From Sulfurospirillum sp. SCADC (GTDB lineage: Bacteria; Campylobacterota; Campylobacteria; Campylobacterales; Sulfurospirillaceae), in contig NZ_JQGK01000010.1 in assembly GCF_000743525.1 (NCBI RefSeq), positions 1-64,000 of the forward strand: DNA of 64,000 bases, given 5' to 3'. This document shows, one piece after another, positions 37,546 to 47,071 of this stretch. Both the position numbers and the translations under genes were made by a program. The notes beneath the pieces were generated by a model. It was not told the DNA's origin, made no database searches, and saw nothing but the letters and a program-made list of their open reading frames with translations. Position 1 is the first letter of the stretch, and each line of letters opens with the position of its first letter.

Positions 37546-38559
37546 TTGCAAACCTACATTCGTGTTAAGATAACAGAACGAGGAAGTCGAAACAATCAAG
37601 AGAGTACCTTTAAAAAGCAGACACCTCACAGTCATGCTATTTGGGGAAAGTGCCAGTTTACGTTTGATCCACTCGATCAAAATTATGATTGGATTGTTGT
37701 CCTTGATGATATTGCTAGCATAGTCCCTCATAAAGTTGAGTCCTTACAGTGCCCTAGAGAAAATACCATTTTTGTAACGACGGAGCCTAGTTCCATTAGT
37801 TACTATGGTAGAGCATTTGCAAGACAGTTTCACTATCTCATCACCAACCATAATGCCAAAACATTACCGCATCCCAATGCAATTCGTTCACAAACTGGCA
37901 ATACCTGGTTTTATGGCAAAACGTATGATGAAATCCTTCTTGTGGCAAACCCTGCTAAAACTAAAAAAATATCAACGGTCTGTTCCAATAAGCAACAAGG
38001 GCATACCATGCACAAGTTGCGGTATGAATTTACCCAAAAATTGCAAGAGGCGGTGCCTGAACTTGAGCGTTTTGGCAAAGGATTTAAGTGGATTGATCTC
38101 AAAGCAGATGCACTGGATCCGTATCAATTTCATGTTGCCGTTGAAAATCATATTGAAAAACATGTTTGGACCGAAAAGCTTGCCGATGCGTTTTTAGGAT
38201 GGTGTGTCCCTATCTATTGTGGATGTCCTAATGTGTATGACTATTTTCCTAAAGAGAGCGTGATTCAAATCGATATTCACGATATGGAAGCCTCCATTGC
38301 AACCATCAAGGAAGTCATAGCGCAAGAGGGAGAATATGAAAGGCGTTTTGAAGCGGTGAAAGAGGCTCGAAGAAGGGTCATTGAGGAGTATAATTTACTT
38401 GCAATGATCGATAAAATCGTGCAAAACTCGGAACCTTCCATCTTTGTGCCTAACCAAAAAATCTATTCAAGAAGAGTGATGAGAGTGCGACACTTGAGCG
38501 ACTTGATGCGATTCTTTTGGTTTAGAGCAAAAGGTTTTATGAAAACAATTCGTGCCTAA
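37546..38559 (+). CDS. Glycosyltransferase, GT10 (fucosyltransferase-like)
   Basis: Putative LPS or glycan fucosyltransferase. In 337 residues, the C-terminal half shows the GT10 donor-site pattern VENHIEKHVWTEKLADAFLGWCVPIYCGCPN followed by VYDYFP (written here in parts of the family alignment; catalytic region about residues 203-240). A TTG start follows AGGGTGG. GDP-fucose genes gmd and fcl lie further along the cluster, so the donor is available. Acceptor unknown; another GDP-sugar donor is possible. Confidence 0.75.
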   Translation: MQTYIRVKITERGSRNNQESTFKKQTPHSHAIWGKCQFTFDPLDQNYDWIVVLDDIASIVPHKVESLQCPRENTIFVTTEPSSISYYGRAFARQFHYLITNHNAKTLPHPNAIRSQTGNTWFYGKTYDEILLVANPAKTKKISTVCSNKQQGHTMHKLRYEFTQKLQEAVPELERFGKGFKWIDLKADALDPYQFHVAVENHIEKHVWTEKLADAFLGWCVPIYCGCPNVYDYFPKESVIQIDIHDMEASIATIKEVIAQEGEYERRFEAVKEARRRVIEEYNLLAMIDKIVQNSEPSIFVPNQKIYSRRVMRVRHLSDLMRFFWFRAKGFMKTIRA

Positions 38560-38571
38560 ATAAGCGATTGC

Positions 38572-39459
38572 TTACACAAGATACGCCGACAATGTGACTA
38601 ACGCTTGATCGATACAGATGTGATCAAAATAGTTATTGTGTTCCATTAAACTTTTCATGGGTGGTATGGGATTTGCATAAAATTGCGTATCATACACCAC
38701 CGTTGACCACGGTCCATAAGGAGCTGTTCTTATCCAGTTCGTAGGTCCAAAAAGACCAATGGTCGGTGTTTTTTGAACAGCGGATAGATGCATCGGACCA
38801 GAATCGGTGGAAACCGTTAAGAAAGCCTCACTGAGAATTTTTTTGAGATCTTGAAGCGTCGTATTCCCTGCAACACTCTTTTTCTCTCCGACGATTGATT
38901 TTAATATCTCTTCAACGTATTCCTTCTCTGACAGGTCACCCGTTAGGATAAAGGGTAGATGAAATCGCTCATAAAGTAGGGCACTGATCTCGTGCCATTT
39001 ATGGGCTGGAAGACGTTTGGAAGCCCACTTGGGGCTTGAACCACAATTTAAGACAATGTAAGAGCGCTTTTTAGGCACAAAGGTCGTATCTAGTGGGTTA
39101 ACAAGCGACGTTTTTTGTGCAATTTCATATAAAATTGTGTTAATGTTTTGTGTCAGTACAATGTTGTCATGGTTGGCAATATGTGTAGCATTGGAAAGGT
39201 AATCAATCAAACGACTTCTATCGTTGTTTTGTAAATCAATCAACCAATCAAACTTCTGTTTTCGAATCTTCCAAATCAGTTTGGCCAGCGTGAGTGCTTT
39301 TTTATTAGATAAAATCATAAAATCATCAAATTCATCTTGAAGCAAAGCTTTGCCAAGAGGCGACGTAATAATGGTTGGCGTCTGTTTGAACGCTCTTAAA
39401 ACAGGTAAACTCTCAGCAATATCGCCAAGAGCACTAAATTTGATAACAGCTAAATTCAT
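38572..39459 (-). CDS. waaC: LPS heptosyltransferase, GT9 family
   Basis: Adds heptose to Kdo in the LPS inner core. The N-terminus MNLAVIKFSALGDIAESLPVL and C-terminal STDSGPMHLSAV and IGLFGPTNWIRTAPYG are the GT9 motifs; RTAPYG-type ends are typical of heptosyltransferase I. Length of 295 residues is slightly short. It converges with the GT10-like gene. The alternative is a second heptosyltransferase (WaaF). Confidence 0.8.
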   Translation of the reverse strand: MNLAVIKFSALGDIAESLPVLRAFKQTPTIITSPLGKALLQDEFDDFMILSNKKALTLAKLIWKIRKQKFDWLIDLQNNDRSRLIDYLSNATHIANHDNIVLTQNINTILYEIAQKTSLVNPLDTTFVPKKRSYIVLNCGSSPKWASKRLPAHKWHEISALLYERFHLPFILTGDLSEKEYVEEILKSIVGEKKSVAGNTTLQDLKKILSEAFLTVSTDSGPMHLSAVQKTPTIGLFGPTNWIRTAPYGPWSTVVYDTQFYANPIPPMKSLMEHNNYFDHICIDQALVTLSAYLV

Positions 39460-39546
39460 CGTTTTAAATACCTTTAGAGTTGGTTAAGATTGTCGAAAAT
39501 TGTATTAAATCAAACGTTACATGTAACGTTGATAGAATCATTTGGG

Positions 39547-40521
39547 TTATGAATCTAATGACTGATCTATCGTGTGAATAAAATGCTCAAAACGTTTTTG
39601 CGTCTGTTGATACAGCTCGCTAAAGGCTTGGTAGCCATTGGTTTGATACTGTTGCAATAATGCCGTGTCGTGGATCAGTTTTTTCATCGCCTCTGCCAAA
39701 GCTTCGGGGGTATTTGGACACATGAGGATTTCATGATCATTAAAAAATTCATACATCGTAGGGGTCGTCATCGTAATCAATGCCTTTTGACATGCAAGTG
39801 CTTGGTATGCTTTATTGGGAATCACTGAAAAAGCTTTTTGGCTATGGCCAAAGATACCAAGAACAATGTCGGCTTTTCGTATCTCATCGACCAGTGCTTG
39901 CTCATTCATAAAAAGACCATCCATTTTGACATTGCAAAGATGAAGGTTTTCATGTAACGCTTTCATTGCTGAAAACATTTGCCCTTTGCCAATGACCTGC
40001 GCTTGAAAAGCAATCTGTTCTTTTTCAAGCAGTGCGAAAGCTTTTAAGATAACATCAATACCATGTAAAGGGATAAAGGAGCCATAAAATAGAATACGTT
40101 TTGGTTCATCTATGCGCGGGTCTTTCGCAGGATAGTAAAGCGAGGTATCGGCTAAAACTGGTAATACAAAATGCTCTCCTTTAAAGGCTCCAAAGAGTTT
40201 TTGCCAATAGTCAAAATGTGCTTGTGTATCCGAAAGAAGATATTTTGAAAATCTAAAATTAACCCAATCTTGAAGGTATTTCCACCATGCTCTTGGATTG
40301 TATTTGCTAATTTTTTCTCTATCGTAGACGTAGGTGTCATAGTTTGAGATAAAAAAATCATTGACAATGCGGTTACGTTTAAAAAAATGTTTGAAAAACT
40401 GGTTCTTGGAAAAAGGCAATAACATAAAAATATCATTTTTACATGTAACATCGTTTAAGAGATGTTTAATAATATTAAAACGTGAATAATCTTTATTGTG
40501 TCTAAAAAGGTAGTGAAGCAT
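39547..40521 (-). CDS. Glycosyltransferase family 4-like
   Basis: GT-B fold glycosyltransferase of 324 residues. The donor half has ILFYGSFIPLHGIDVILKAF, VIGKGQ and the FSVIPNKAYQALAC acidic-less loop near residue 240, then MTTPTMYEFF. The N-terminal half is poorly conserved. It lies between waaC and an O-antigen-ligase-like gene, so LPS core assembly is the likely role. A TTACATGTAACG palindrome separates it from waaC. Confidence 0.75.
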   Translation of the reverse strand: MLHYLFRHNKDYSRFNIIKHLLNDVTCKNDIFMLLPFSKNQFFKHFFKRNRIVNDFFISNYDTYVYDREKISKYNPRAWWKYLQDWVNFRFSKYLLSDTQAHFDYWQKLFGAFKGEHFVLPVLADTSLYYPAKDPRIDEPKRILFYGSFIPLHGIDVILKAFALLEKEQIAFQAQVIGKGQMFSAMKALHENLHLCNVKMDGLFMNEQALVDEIRKADIVLGIFGHSQKAFSVIPNKAYQALACQKALITMTTPTMYEFFNDHEILMCPNTPEALAEAMKKLIHDTALLQQYQTNGYQAFSELYQQTQKRFEHFIHTIDQSLDS

Positions 40522-40628
40522 GAACTATCTCCGATAAAATAAGCTTAGAGTTCCAAGTATAACCCATTTTGAATGATAACGACCTAAAATAAGTGCGCAG
40601 AACATTTGCAGGAGGTTTTTCAATCTGC

Positions 40629-40634
40629 TATAAT
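40629..40634 (+). promoter_or_regulatory. -10 element for the O-antigen-ligase-like gene
   Basis: TATAAT 36 bp upstream of the ATG, in the divergent spacer; AAAGGA is the ribosome binding site. Confidence 0.55.
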
Positions 40635-40669
40635 TCCTGCACACAGTTAACGTGGCATAAAGGATACAC

Positions 40670-41878
40670 ATGGCAATAAATCGCGATAAAATTTTAGAAT
40701 ATCTGTTTTACCTACTCTCCCTTAGCTTTTTCATTGGAAAGTCTTATAAGGCTGTGACGGGGGTGATCGTTTTGGTTTTTTTGATTGATGTGATTGTAAA
40801 AAGGCGTTGGGATGTTTTTAATGATCCTATTTTTATTGCCTTGGCATGTTGGTGTTCATACATCTTTAGCAGTGCACTGTGGGCCGTAAATCCCTACAGT
40901 GCTATGCGTAGCGCACTTCAAGTTTTTTTATGGTGTTTACTTTATGTTGCCATCAAATCAACGTTTATAACCAAAGCCTATATCGATCGCTATATACGCG
41001 TACAAATGATCGTTATTTTGTTTATTGTGGCGAATGCCCTTATGCAATTTATCATTGGTTTTAATCTTTTTGGTACACCGATCCAAGCCTCACGTGTTAC
41101 AGATTTGTTCGGGCACAACAGAATTTTTGCTTATAGCTTTCCTCTTTGGATTGGTTTTTTTGGTGCTTTATTGGCACTGAAGGGACAGAAAACAAAAGAG
41201 TACCTTCTTTATGGTGTGGTACTGATGGGTATGCTTTTGACAATGCCTTTATCGGGAGCACGAGGGCCACTTCTTTTACTTGCCATCTTTTTACCGTTCA
41301 TTGCATGGGTCAGCCCGTATCGTAAATGGGCCTTTATGGCATTAGGGAGTTTTTTAGTCATCTCAGCGGTTGTCGTTTCGATGACGCCTCAATTGCAAGC
41401 ACGCATCTTAACATTGGCTCATCCCTTTGAAGATCAAAAGCATACACGTGTTTCCATTTGGCTCACAGCCTTTGAAGAGTTTAAAGATAATCCCATTTTA
41501 GGGGTTGGTTTTAAAAATTTCCGCGATAGACAGTTTGAATATTACAAAGACTCTTTTGAAAGTCATGAGATCAATCCCAAAACGGGAGAAGGGCAGTTCC
41601 ATGCGCATAGTCCGTGGATGGATATTTTAGCAGAACAAGGTCTTGTAGGAATTGCATTTGCTTTTTTCTTACTTTTTACAATTGCAAAAATAGTCTACCG
41701 CTCAGGTCCAGTTGTCTTAATTGGAAGTATGGGCGTGTGGTACTCTTTCTCGCTACTCAATAGCGGATTTTCGCTCTCAAGTGGAACATGGTCCTTCTTT
41801 ATGATCTTATCGATTTCTGTTTTTGCGATGATTTTCAATTATCAAAAGGCGTATTTGCAGGAAAAGAGACCTTTATAA
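40670..41878 (+). CDS. waaL: O-antigen ligase/Wzy-family membrane protein
   Basis: Polytopic inner-membrane protein of 402 residues with about ten to twelve segments and one large periplasmic loop. The Wzy_C region includes SGARGPLLLL and the loop motif FHAHSPWMDILAEQGLVG, whose histidines are typical of O-antigen ligases. Placement among LPS core genes favours ligase over polymerase, but the two families are hard to separate by sequence alone. It converges with a glycosyltransferase gene. Confidence 0.75.
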   Translation: MAINRDKILEYLFYLLSLSFFIGKSYKAVTGVIVLVFLIDVIVKRRWDVFNDPIFIALACWCSYIFSSALWAVNPYSAMRSALQVFLWCLLYVAIKSTFITKAYIDRYIRVQMIVILFIVANALMQFIIGFNLFGTPIQASRVTDLFGHNRIFAYSFPLWIGFFGALLALKGQKTKEYLLYGVVLMGMLLTMPLSGARGPLLLLAIFLPFIAWVSPYRKWAFMALGSFLVISAVVVSMTPQLQARILTLAHPFEDQKHTRVSIWLTAFEEFKDNPILGVGFKNFRDRQFEYYKDSFESHEINPKTGEGQFHAHSPWMDILAEQGLVGIAFAFFLLFTIAKIVYRSGPVVLIGSMGVWYSFSLLNSGFSLSSGTWSFFMILSISVFAMIFNYQKAYLQEKRPL

Positions 41879-42976
41879 AGCCGAAGAGAATGTGGTGTAA
41901 ATCGCCACATTTTTTTCCACCATTTGCTCCAATGAAAAATGTGTTTTGGCAAAAGCTTGAATCTGCTCTTTATCAAAGGGGTGGGTAAGCGCTTTTTGCA
42001 TCAAAATGCAGAGTTCATGCGGCGCTTTGGGAGCAAAGAAAAATCCCGTTTCGCCTTCTTTGACATAATCTTGTGTTGCTCCAATCGGTGTTGCCAAAAG
42101 CGGTACGCCCATCGCAAGACTCTCCACATTCGCGCGTCCAAAGGTTTCAGGTTTAGTGGAAGATGAAATTGTAAGATCGGCTAGGGCATAGAGCTCTTTC
42201 ATCTTGGATTGGCTTCCAAGAAAAACAATATCTTCCGCAAAGTCAGAATCAGCTACTAAACGTTGAAGCTCCTCATAATACGAGATACGCTTAGGATCAA
42301 TACCGCCCACAAAAAAGAGTTTGATGTCATCTCTTTTTGCGCGAAGTTCTAAAAAAGCACGAATCGTCGTGGCTTGATCTTTCCAGTGCGTAATGCGAGC
42401 TACATGCAACATAACACGCTTTTGGGCTAACTGATGCTCGTGTTTAAAGGTCTCCATAAACGTTGTGTCTAATTCATGGGTGTTGAAGTAGTCAAAATCA
42501 ATGCCTCTAGGAATGAGATGAATTTTAGAAGGCTCAGCATGAAAATGTTTGATGATGTGATCGATTAAAAACGAGCTCGCGCAGATAATCTGATCCGCTT
42601 TAACCATAATGGCGCTGTAGCGATTGACCGAGTTAAAGCCGTGTACGGTTGAGACAACGGGAAGGTGCAACAGTTTATTGGCAAAAAAGACCATCCAGGC
42701 GGGCACGCGACTTCTTACATGTAAAAGGGTAGGGTTGATTTTTTTAAGGGCGCAGTAGAGTTTCCAGATGCGCCAAGGAGCGCTCAGGATATTTTTTGAG
42801 CAGACATTGACCTTTACATGTAACGATCCATCTCGTTCTAATGGTTCGACCAATTTGCCGCCATTGCTGATCACAACACTCTCAAACCCTCGTTTGACCA
42901 ATTCGCGTGAGAGCTCAACAACTCCTCTCTCTACGCCACCTTCATTGAGTTCGGGGATGAGTTGAACGATTTTCAT
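41873..42976 (-). CDS. Glycosyltransferase family 4
   Basis: GT-B transferase of 367 residues. The N-terminal MKIVQLIPELNEGGVERGV, the central LHVARITHWKDQATTIRAF, and the donor-site TKPETFGRANVESLAMGVPLLAT region (with E-x7-E geometry) place it in GT4. It overlaps the upstream ELM1-family gene by four bases. Two TTACATGTAA copies lie within. Probable LPS core or O-chain transferase; sugar unknown. Confidence 0.85.
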   Translation of the reverse strand: MKIVQLIPELNEGGVERGVVELSRELVKRGFESVVISNGGKLVEPLERDGSLHVKVNVCSKNILSAPWRIWKLYCALKKINPTLLHVRSRVPAWMVFFANKLLHLPVVSTVHGFNSVNRYSAIMVKADQIICASSFLIDHIIKHFHAEPSKIHLIPRGIDFDYFNTHELDTTFMETFKHEHQLAQKRVMLHVARITHWKDQATTIRAFLELRAKRDDIKLFFVGGIDPKRISYYEELQRLVADSDFAEDIVFLGSQSKMKELYALADLTISSSTKPETFGRANVESLAMGVPLLATPIGATQDYVKEGETGFFFAPKAPHELCILMQKALTHPFDKEQIQAFAKTHFSLEQMVEKNVAIYTTFSSAL

Positions 42977-43866
42977 GCGTTTACCTTTTGTGCGTAGTGG
43001 TGAAAGTCTATTTTTCGACTATTATGAGCGAGAGTGCCATCAAACAGATGCAGGTATTCTTCTTTTTCAAGGGTTTGGGTCATCGTGAAAAATTTATTGT
43101 TTTGCGTTTTTCCCAGTGGCAGTATCTCAACGCATGACGTTCCGTAACTGATTGCTTCGCTGATCATCGATGTGGAGTCAATCGTGATAAAAACGACCTC
43201 ACACTGCGCTACAAAATCGGCAATGGGATTGATCTTAGTGTTTGAAAAAATCACACTGTACGCAAACGGGTAGTTTTCCACTAGCCTCTCGATCTCTTGG
43301 GGCGTTCTTGGCGATGTGGTGACAGCGATTTCATAGCCTTGAAACTGTTCAAAGATAAAGTCCAACTGGCTTTTGAGAAGAGTTTTATCCATCTTAAAAA
43401 GCGCGTTGTTCCCCCCGATAATAATTCCCACGGATTTGCCTTTAGGTACGAAAAGTCCTTTAGGTTCCACGTAACTAAAATTGGCAGGAAGTGCGATGAT
43501 ATTCTTTTGCTTAGGAGGATGGTCGTGTGCTTGCGCAAAGATCAGATCAAAATCATAACGGTAGCTTTGCGGCAACATCATTGTGACGGATTTAATGCCC
43601 AATGTTCGAGCGAGCGTTTTGTTCGCATAATACGTGCTTGAACCTGCAGAGACGAGGAAATCGTAACTTTGCTTTAGAGGCTGATCCAGTTTAAACAAAA
43701 AAGTCGTGTAGATTTTGAGGCGATCCAGTAGGTAAGAGAGCAGTTTGTACGCTTTACATGTAAAGTGCACAGAGCGTATCTCGTAGTGAGCTCCTAGGTG
43801 TTTGGCAAGGGCTATAGACTGGTTGAGGTGTCCCATGCGCCCATCACTTAATATGAGCAGGGTCAC
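42973..43866 (-). CDS. ELM1/DUF1022-family protein
   Basis: The 297-residue protein starts with ILSDGRMGHLNQSIALAK, the hallmark of the mitochondrial-fission ELM1 family, which has a GT-B-like fold. Other motifs are VGIIIGGNNALFK, VTTSPRTPQEIE and TIDSTSMISEA. In bacteria such genes often sit in LPS loci and may be glycosyltransferases; the exact reaction is unknown. Overlaps genes on both sides by four bases. Confidence 0.75.
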   Translation of the reverse strand: MTLLILSDGRMGHLNQSIALAKHLGAHYEIRSVHFTCKAYKLLSYLLDRLKIYTTFLFKLDQPLKQSYDFLVSAGSSTYYANKTLARTLGIKSVTMMLPQSYRYDFDLIFAQAHDHPPKQKNIIALPANFSYVEPKGLFVPKGKSVGIIIGGNNALFKMDKTLLKSQLDFIFEQFQGYEIAVTTSPRTPQEIERLVENYPFAYSVIFSNTKINPIADFVAQCEVVFITIDSTSMISEAISYGTSCVEILPLGKTQNNKFFTMTQTLEKEEYLHLFDGTLAHNSRKIDFHHYAQKVNA

Positions 43867-44753
43867 TTAAAGAGTCTCCATCGATCATGCATCCAAAACC
43901 ACTGTTCGGGATACTCTTTAATGACCGCTTCGATGATGTCGTTGTAATGTTGAGTGAGACGTGCTATTTTTTCCACTTCGCTGAGCTCTTCTGGCAAAGC
44001 AATCTCTTGGGTTGAACCGATGATAAGCTTGTACCGTCCATCGCTTTGGCGAGCCATAAAGAGCGGAACAACGGAAGGGTTATAGCGAAGTTTAAGCAGT
44101 CCAATCGAGTTGATGGTATCGGCAGGATGTCCAAAAAAATTGGTTTTAATGCTACTGGCACCACCTGATTTTTGATCGATCAGCATCCCTGCGATTTTTT
44201 TTTGCGTAAATGCCTTTACGATGGCTATCATAGCTTTGCTTTTATGAGCCAGTGTGTTGCCATAACGTGTGCGAAAAGGGGTCGTGATGCGCTCTTCAAT
44301 GAGGTGATTATTGCCTTTTCTCCCGATGACGACCATAGGATAGCCATGTTTAGCCAGAAAGTGTGCCAGCAATTCCCAGTTCCCAAAATGTGCGGTAAGA
44401 AGGAGTTTGCCTCTGTTGGCATCGTCAAAATAGAGCTTTAACTCATGAAGTGCTTCTTCATAGTTTGAAACCATGTCATCAATGTCGAGCCGTTGGTGCA
44501 TCATAAGCAGTATTTCTGCAATGCTGATGGCAACATTTTGATAAATAGTTTTTGCCAATGTGTAGCGTTCATGTTCTGTTTTGTGGGGGTAGGCAAGGGC
44601 TAAGTTTTGAAGGGTAATGGCACGTCTTCGCTTATCGAGCGTAAAAAAAAGTGCTGCTAGGAGCTTACAAAACCCATAAATCAAAGGTATGGGCAACAAT
44701 TTGGTTAAGAGTAGAACACCTTTGAGGGCGTAGTATTCCAAAAAAATTCTCAT
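43863..44753 (-). CDS. lpxL: Lipid A acyltransferase, LpxL/HtrB family
   Basis: Membrane-associated late acyltransferase of lipid A synthesis. It has an N-terminal hydrophobic anchor, the catalytic HX4E motif in HFGNWELLAHF, the IGRKGNN segment and a C-terminal WFWMHDRW. Length of 296 residues fits. An A9 run in the coding strand near 44195-44203 could be slippage-prone but the frame is intact here. First gene of a three-gene minus-strand unit. Confidence 0.88.
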   Translation of the reverse strand: MRIFLEYYALKGVLLLTKLLPIPLIYGFCKLLAALFFTLDKRRRAITLQNLALAYPHKTEHERYTLAKTIYQNVAISIAEILLMMHQRLDIDDMVSNYEEALHELKLYFDDANRGKLLLTAHFGNWELLAHFLAKHGYPMVVIGRKGNNHLIEERITTPFRTRYGNTLAHKSKAMIAIVKAFTQKKIAGMLIDQKSGGASSIKTNFFGHPADTINSIGLLKLRYNPSVVPLFMARQSDGRYKLIIGSTQEIALPEELSEVEKIARLTQHYNDIIEAVIKEYPEQWFWMHDRWRLFK

Positions 44754-44780
44754 CTCATCACTTTCAAAATTGAATTAAGG

Positions 44781-44786
44781 TAAAAT
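44781..44786 (+). promoter_or_regulatory. -10 element for the exonuclease-manB-rml operon
   Basis: TAAAAT after an A/T-rich stretch with TTGAATT upstream. A start near 44793 would place a long hairpin at the very 5' end of the transcript. Confidence 0.5.
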
Positions 44787-44798
44787 TAGACTTCTTTC

Positions 44799-44871
44799 AT
44801 CACCCTTGAAAAGATAAAGAGTTTGTTCAGAGTGATGTGCTATGGACATGACTCTTTTTTCAATGGGTGAT
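44799..44871 (+). promoter_or_regulatory. Long imperfect hairpin in the 5' leader of the exonuclease gene
   Basis: ATCACCC and TTGAAAA pair with TTTTCAA and GGGTGAT around a single T bulge; after a GAT bulge, AAAGAGT continues the stem with ACTCTTT. That gives about 20 pairs closing a loop of some 28 bases. It lies between the likely promoter and the ribosome binding site, where a terminator for the divergent neighbours would have no purpose. Confidence 0.55.
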
Positions 44872-44914
44872 TAAAAAAGTCTATTCTATCTAAACTGAGC
44901 CAAAGAGGTACTTA

Positions 44915-45703
44915 ATGATCTGTGTATTCGATATAGAGACCATCCCTGATACCACGCTAATTCGAAGTGTCCTAAGCCTTGAAGGAGACGATCATGAGGT
45001 TTCGCTTTTAGCGCAAAGTGAACAAGAAGCAAAGAGTGGAAGCAGCTTCTTACCGCTTTGCTTTCATAAAATTGTAGCGATTTCGGCTGTGATTGCTGAT
45101 GATTTTGGCATCTTTCGCAAGGTGAGTAGCATTGAGGGAGTCAGCGAACATGAGATGATCAAAAGTTTTTTAGGCTTCATCAACAAACACAATCCAAAGT
45201 TAGTCAGTTTTAACGGGCGTAGCTTTGATATGCCACTTCTCATGCTTCGTGCTATGCAATACAATCTTACATGTAACGCGTATTTTGAGCAGGATAACAA
45301 AGAGCTCAATAAAAACAAATGGGAAAATTACCGTGCGCGCTACAGTGATCGCTTTCATGTGGATTTACTCGATCATCTGTGCGAATTTGGCGCCGTGCGT
45401 GGGCTTAAACTCGATCACGTCTGCTCGATGGTCGGACTTCCTGGCAAATACGATGTCCATGGCGATCAAGTGATGGAGCTTTATTATGCGGGTGAAATCG
45501 AAAAAATCAAGGAGTATTGCGAAAGCGATGTGCTTAACACCTATTGGCTATTTTTAAAGTATGAACTCTTAAAAGGGAACCTCATTATAGAGGATTATCA
45601 GCGTGCATTGGTTACAATGCAGGAAAATTTGCACGTCGATAAGTCTTATACAGACGTCTTTGGCATCGCAATTGAAGAAGAATTGTACAAGGAGAACCAT
45701 TGA
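44915..45703 (+). CDS. 3'-5' exonuclease, PolB-like DEDDy family
   Basis: RNase H-fold exonuclease of 262 residues. Acidic residues are visible in VFDIETIPD, SFNGRSFDMPLLMLR, VDLLDHL and YCESDVLNTYWL, matching the predicted PolB-like exonuclease family PF10108. Substrate in the cell is unknown. It leads the manB-rml run, and its stop overlaps the manB start. Confidence 0.85.
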   Translation: MICVFDIETIPDTTLIRSVLSLEGDDHEVSLLAQSEQEAKSGSSFLPLCFHKIVAISAVIADDFGIFRKVSSIEGVSEHEMIKSFLGFINKHNPKLVSFNGRSFDMPLLMLRAMQYNLTCNAYFEQDNKELNKNKWENYRARYSDRFHVDLLDHLCEFGAVRGLKLDHVCSMVGLPGKYDVHGDQVMELYYAGEIEKIKEYCESDVLNTYWLFLKYELLKGNLIIEDYQRALVTMQENLHVDKSYTDVFGIAIEEELYKENH

Positions 45704-47070
45704 AAACGATTTTTAGAGAGTATGACATTAGAGGCATTTACGAAAAAGAGTTGAATGAGCAAACGGTTAAACTCATTGGGTATTTTTTAGGAAAGCAGAT
45801 TGTCAAAGTGGGCAAAAATGTTGCGATTGGCTATGACGCGCGTTCACATTCACCGATTTTGTGCGAGTATCTTACGAGTGGTTTGAACAAAGCAGGGTGT
45901 AAAGTTTTGACGATGGGACTGGTTGCAACGCCGGTCAATTACTTTAGTAACTTTCAAAACTTCGATGGTGTGAACCCTAACGCTTCTATTATGATCACCG
46001 GTTCTCACAACCCAAGTGAATACAATGGTTTTAAAATCACGATTGATAAAAAGCCCTTTTTTGGCGAAGATATTTACGCGCTGGGTCGTGAAATTATCCA
46101 AAATTACGAGTTGGAAATCGAAGATGATTTAAGCTCTGCGTTTATCAATGCCAAAGAGCGTTATATCGCCTATCTTATCAAAGAGTTTGACCATCTTAAA
46201 GGCTTTAAACAGCCGTTTGTCTATGACTGTGGCAATGGCGTCGCAGGCGTTGTGGTGCAAGATGTTTTCAAAGCTTTAGGCTTTACATGTAAAGGTTTGT
46301 ACACAGACCCAGATGGCACGTTCCCAAATCACCACCCCGACCCAACCGTAGAGAAAAATCTCAAAGATATTAAAAAAGAGCTTGAGGGTGAGTATGCGCT
46401 TGGGTTTGCGTATGATGGCGATGCCGATAGATTGGCGTTTTTGACGAAGCACAATAATGTCAAGGGTGACATTATGGCAATTCTTTTCTCCAGTGCTATG
46501 AAAAACCCAACCGTTATCGGTGAAGTGAAATGTTCGCAAGTGATGTACGATGAGATCAACAAGCGTGGCAAAGCGATTATGTATAAAACAGGGCATAGTA
46601 ACCTTAAAGTGATGATCGCTCAAACCAATGCCGATTTTGCAGCGGAAGTCAGTGGTCACCTCTTTTTTAATGACCGTTATTTTGGTTATGACGATGCGAT
46701 TTATGCAACACTTCGTATGATTGAAATGGTAAAAAATGGTTTGGATGTCGATGCTGAAATCGCCAAATTACCTGTGGTTTACTCCACCGAAGAGCTTAAA
46801 GTCGAGACCAATGAAAGTGATAAATTTCCCCTCGTTGACAAGGTCAAAGAGCTTCTTAAAAACCCTCCAAAAGATTTTCCTGCTATTAAAGAGATTGTCG
46901 ATGTCGATGGTGTCAGAGTGATCTTTAACGATGGTTGGGGATTGGTCAGAGCGAGTAATACAACACCCGTTTTAGTGACTCGTTTTGAATCGACCAATGC
47001 GGATAACGCGAAATTGTATGAGAAAAAGTTGAACGAGCTTATTGCAACGGCGAAAGCAGAGCTTCACTAA
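45700..47070 (+). CDS. manB: Phosphomannomutase/phosphoglucomutase
   Basis: Interconverts hexose 6- and 1-phosphates, feeding GDP-mannose and glucose 1-phosphate. The phosphoserine loop [13 protein letters not shown], metal loop DGDADRLAF and C-terminal RASNTTP are visible in 456 residues. It resembles the AlgC/ManB type. TTG start after AAGGAG overlaps the exonuclease stop. Confidence 0.93.
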   Translation: MKTIFREYDIRGIYEKELNEQTVKLIGYFLGKQIVKVGKNVAIGYDARSHSPILCEYLTSGLNKAGCKVLTMGLVATPVNYFSNFQNFDGVNPNASIMITGSHNPSEYNGFKITIDKKPFFGEDIYALGREIIQNYELEIEDDLSSAFINAKERYIAYLIKEFDHLKGFKQPFVYDCGNGVAGVVVQDVFKALGFTCKGLYTDPDGTFPNHHPDPTVEKNLKDIKKELEGEYALGFAYDGDADRLAFLTKHNNVKGDIMAILFSSAMKNPTVIGEVKCSQVMYDEINKRGKAIMYKTGHSNLKVMIAQTNADFAAEVSGHLFFNDRYFGYDDAIYATLRMIEMVKNGLDVDAEIAKLPVVYSTEELKVETNESDKFPLVDKVKELLKNPPKDFPAIKEIVDVDGVRVIFNDGWGLVRASNTTPVLVTRFESTNADNAKLYEKKLNELIATAKAELH

Positions 47071-47071
47071 A

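Noticed and set aside
43405-43425. C6 run in the ELM1-family gene and G6 run in dctP as possible switches
   Set aside because: Both are short, encode conserved glycines in frame and do not interrupt the gene.
44195-44203. A9/T9 homopolymer within the LpxL-like gene
   Set aside because: The reading frame is intact across it and the protein matches the family throughout, so there is no sign of phase variation, unlike the G8 tract.
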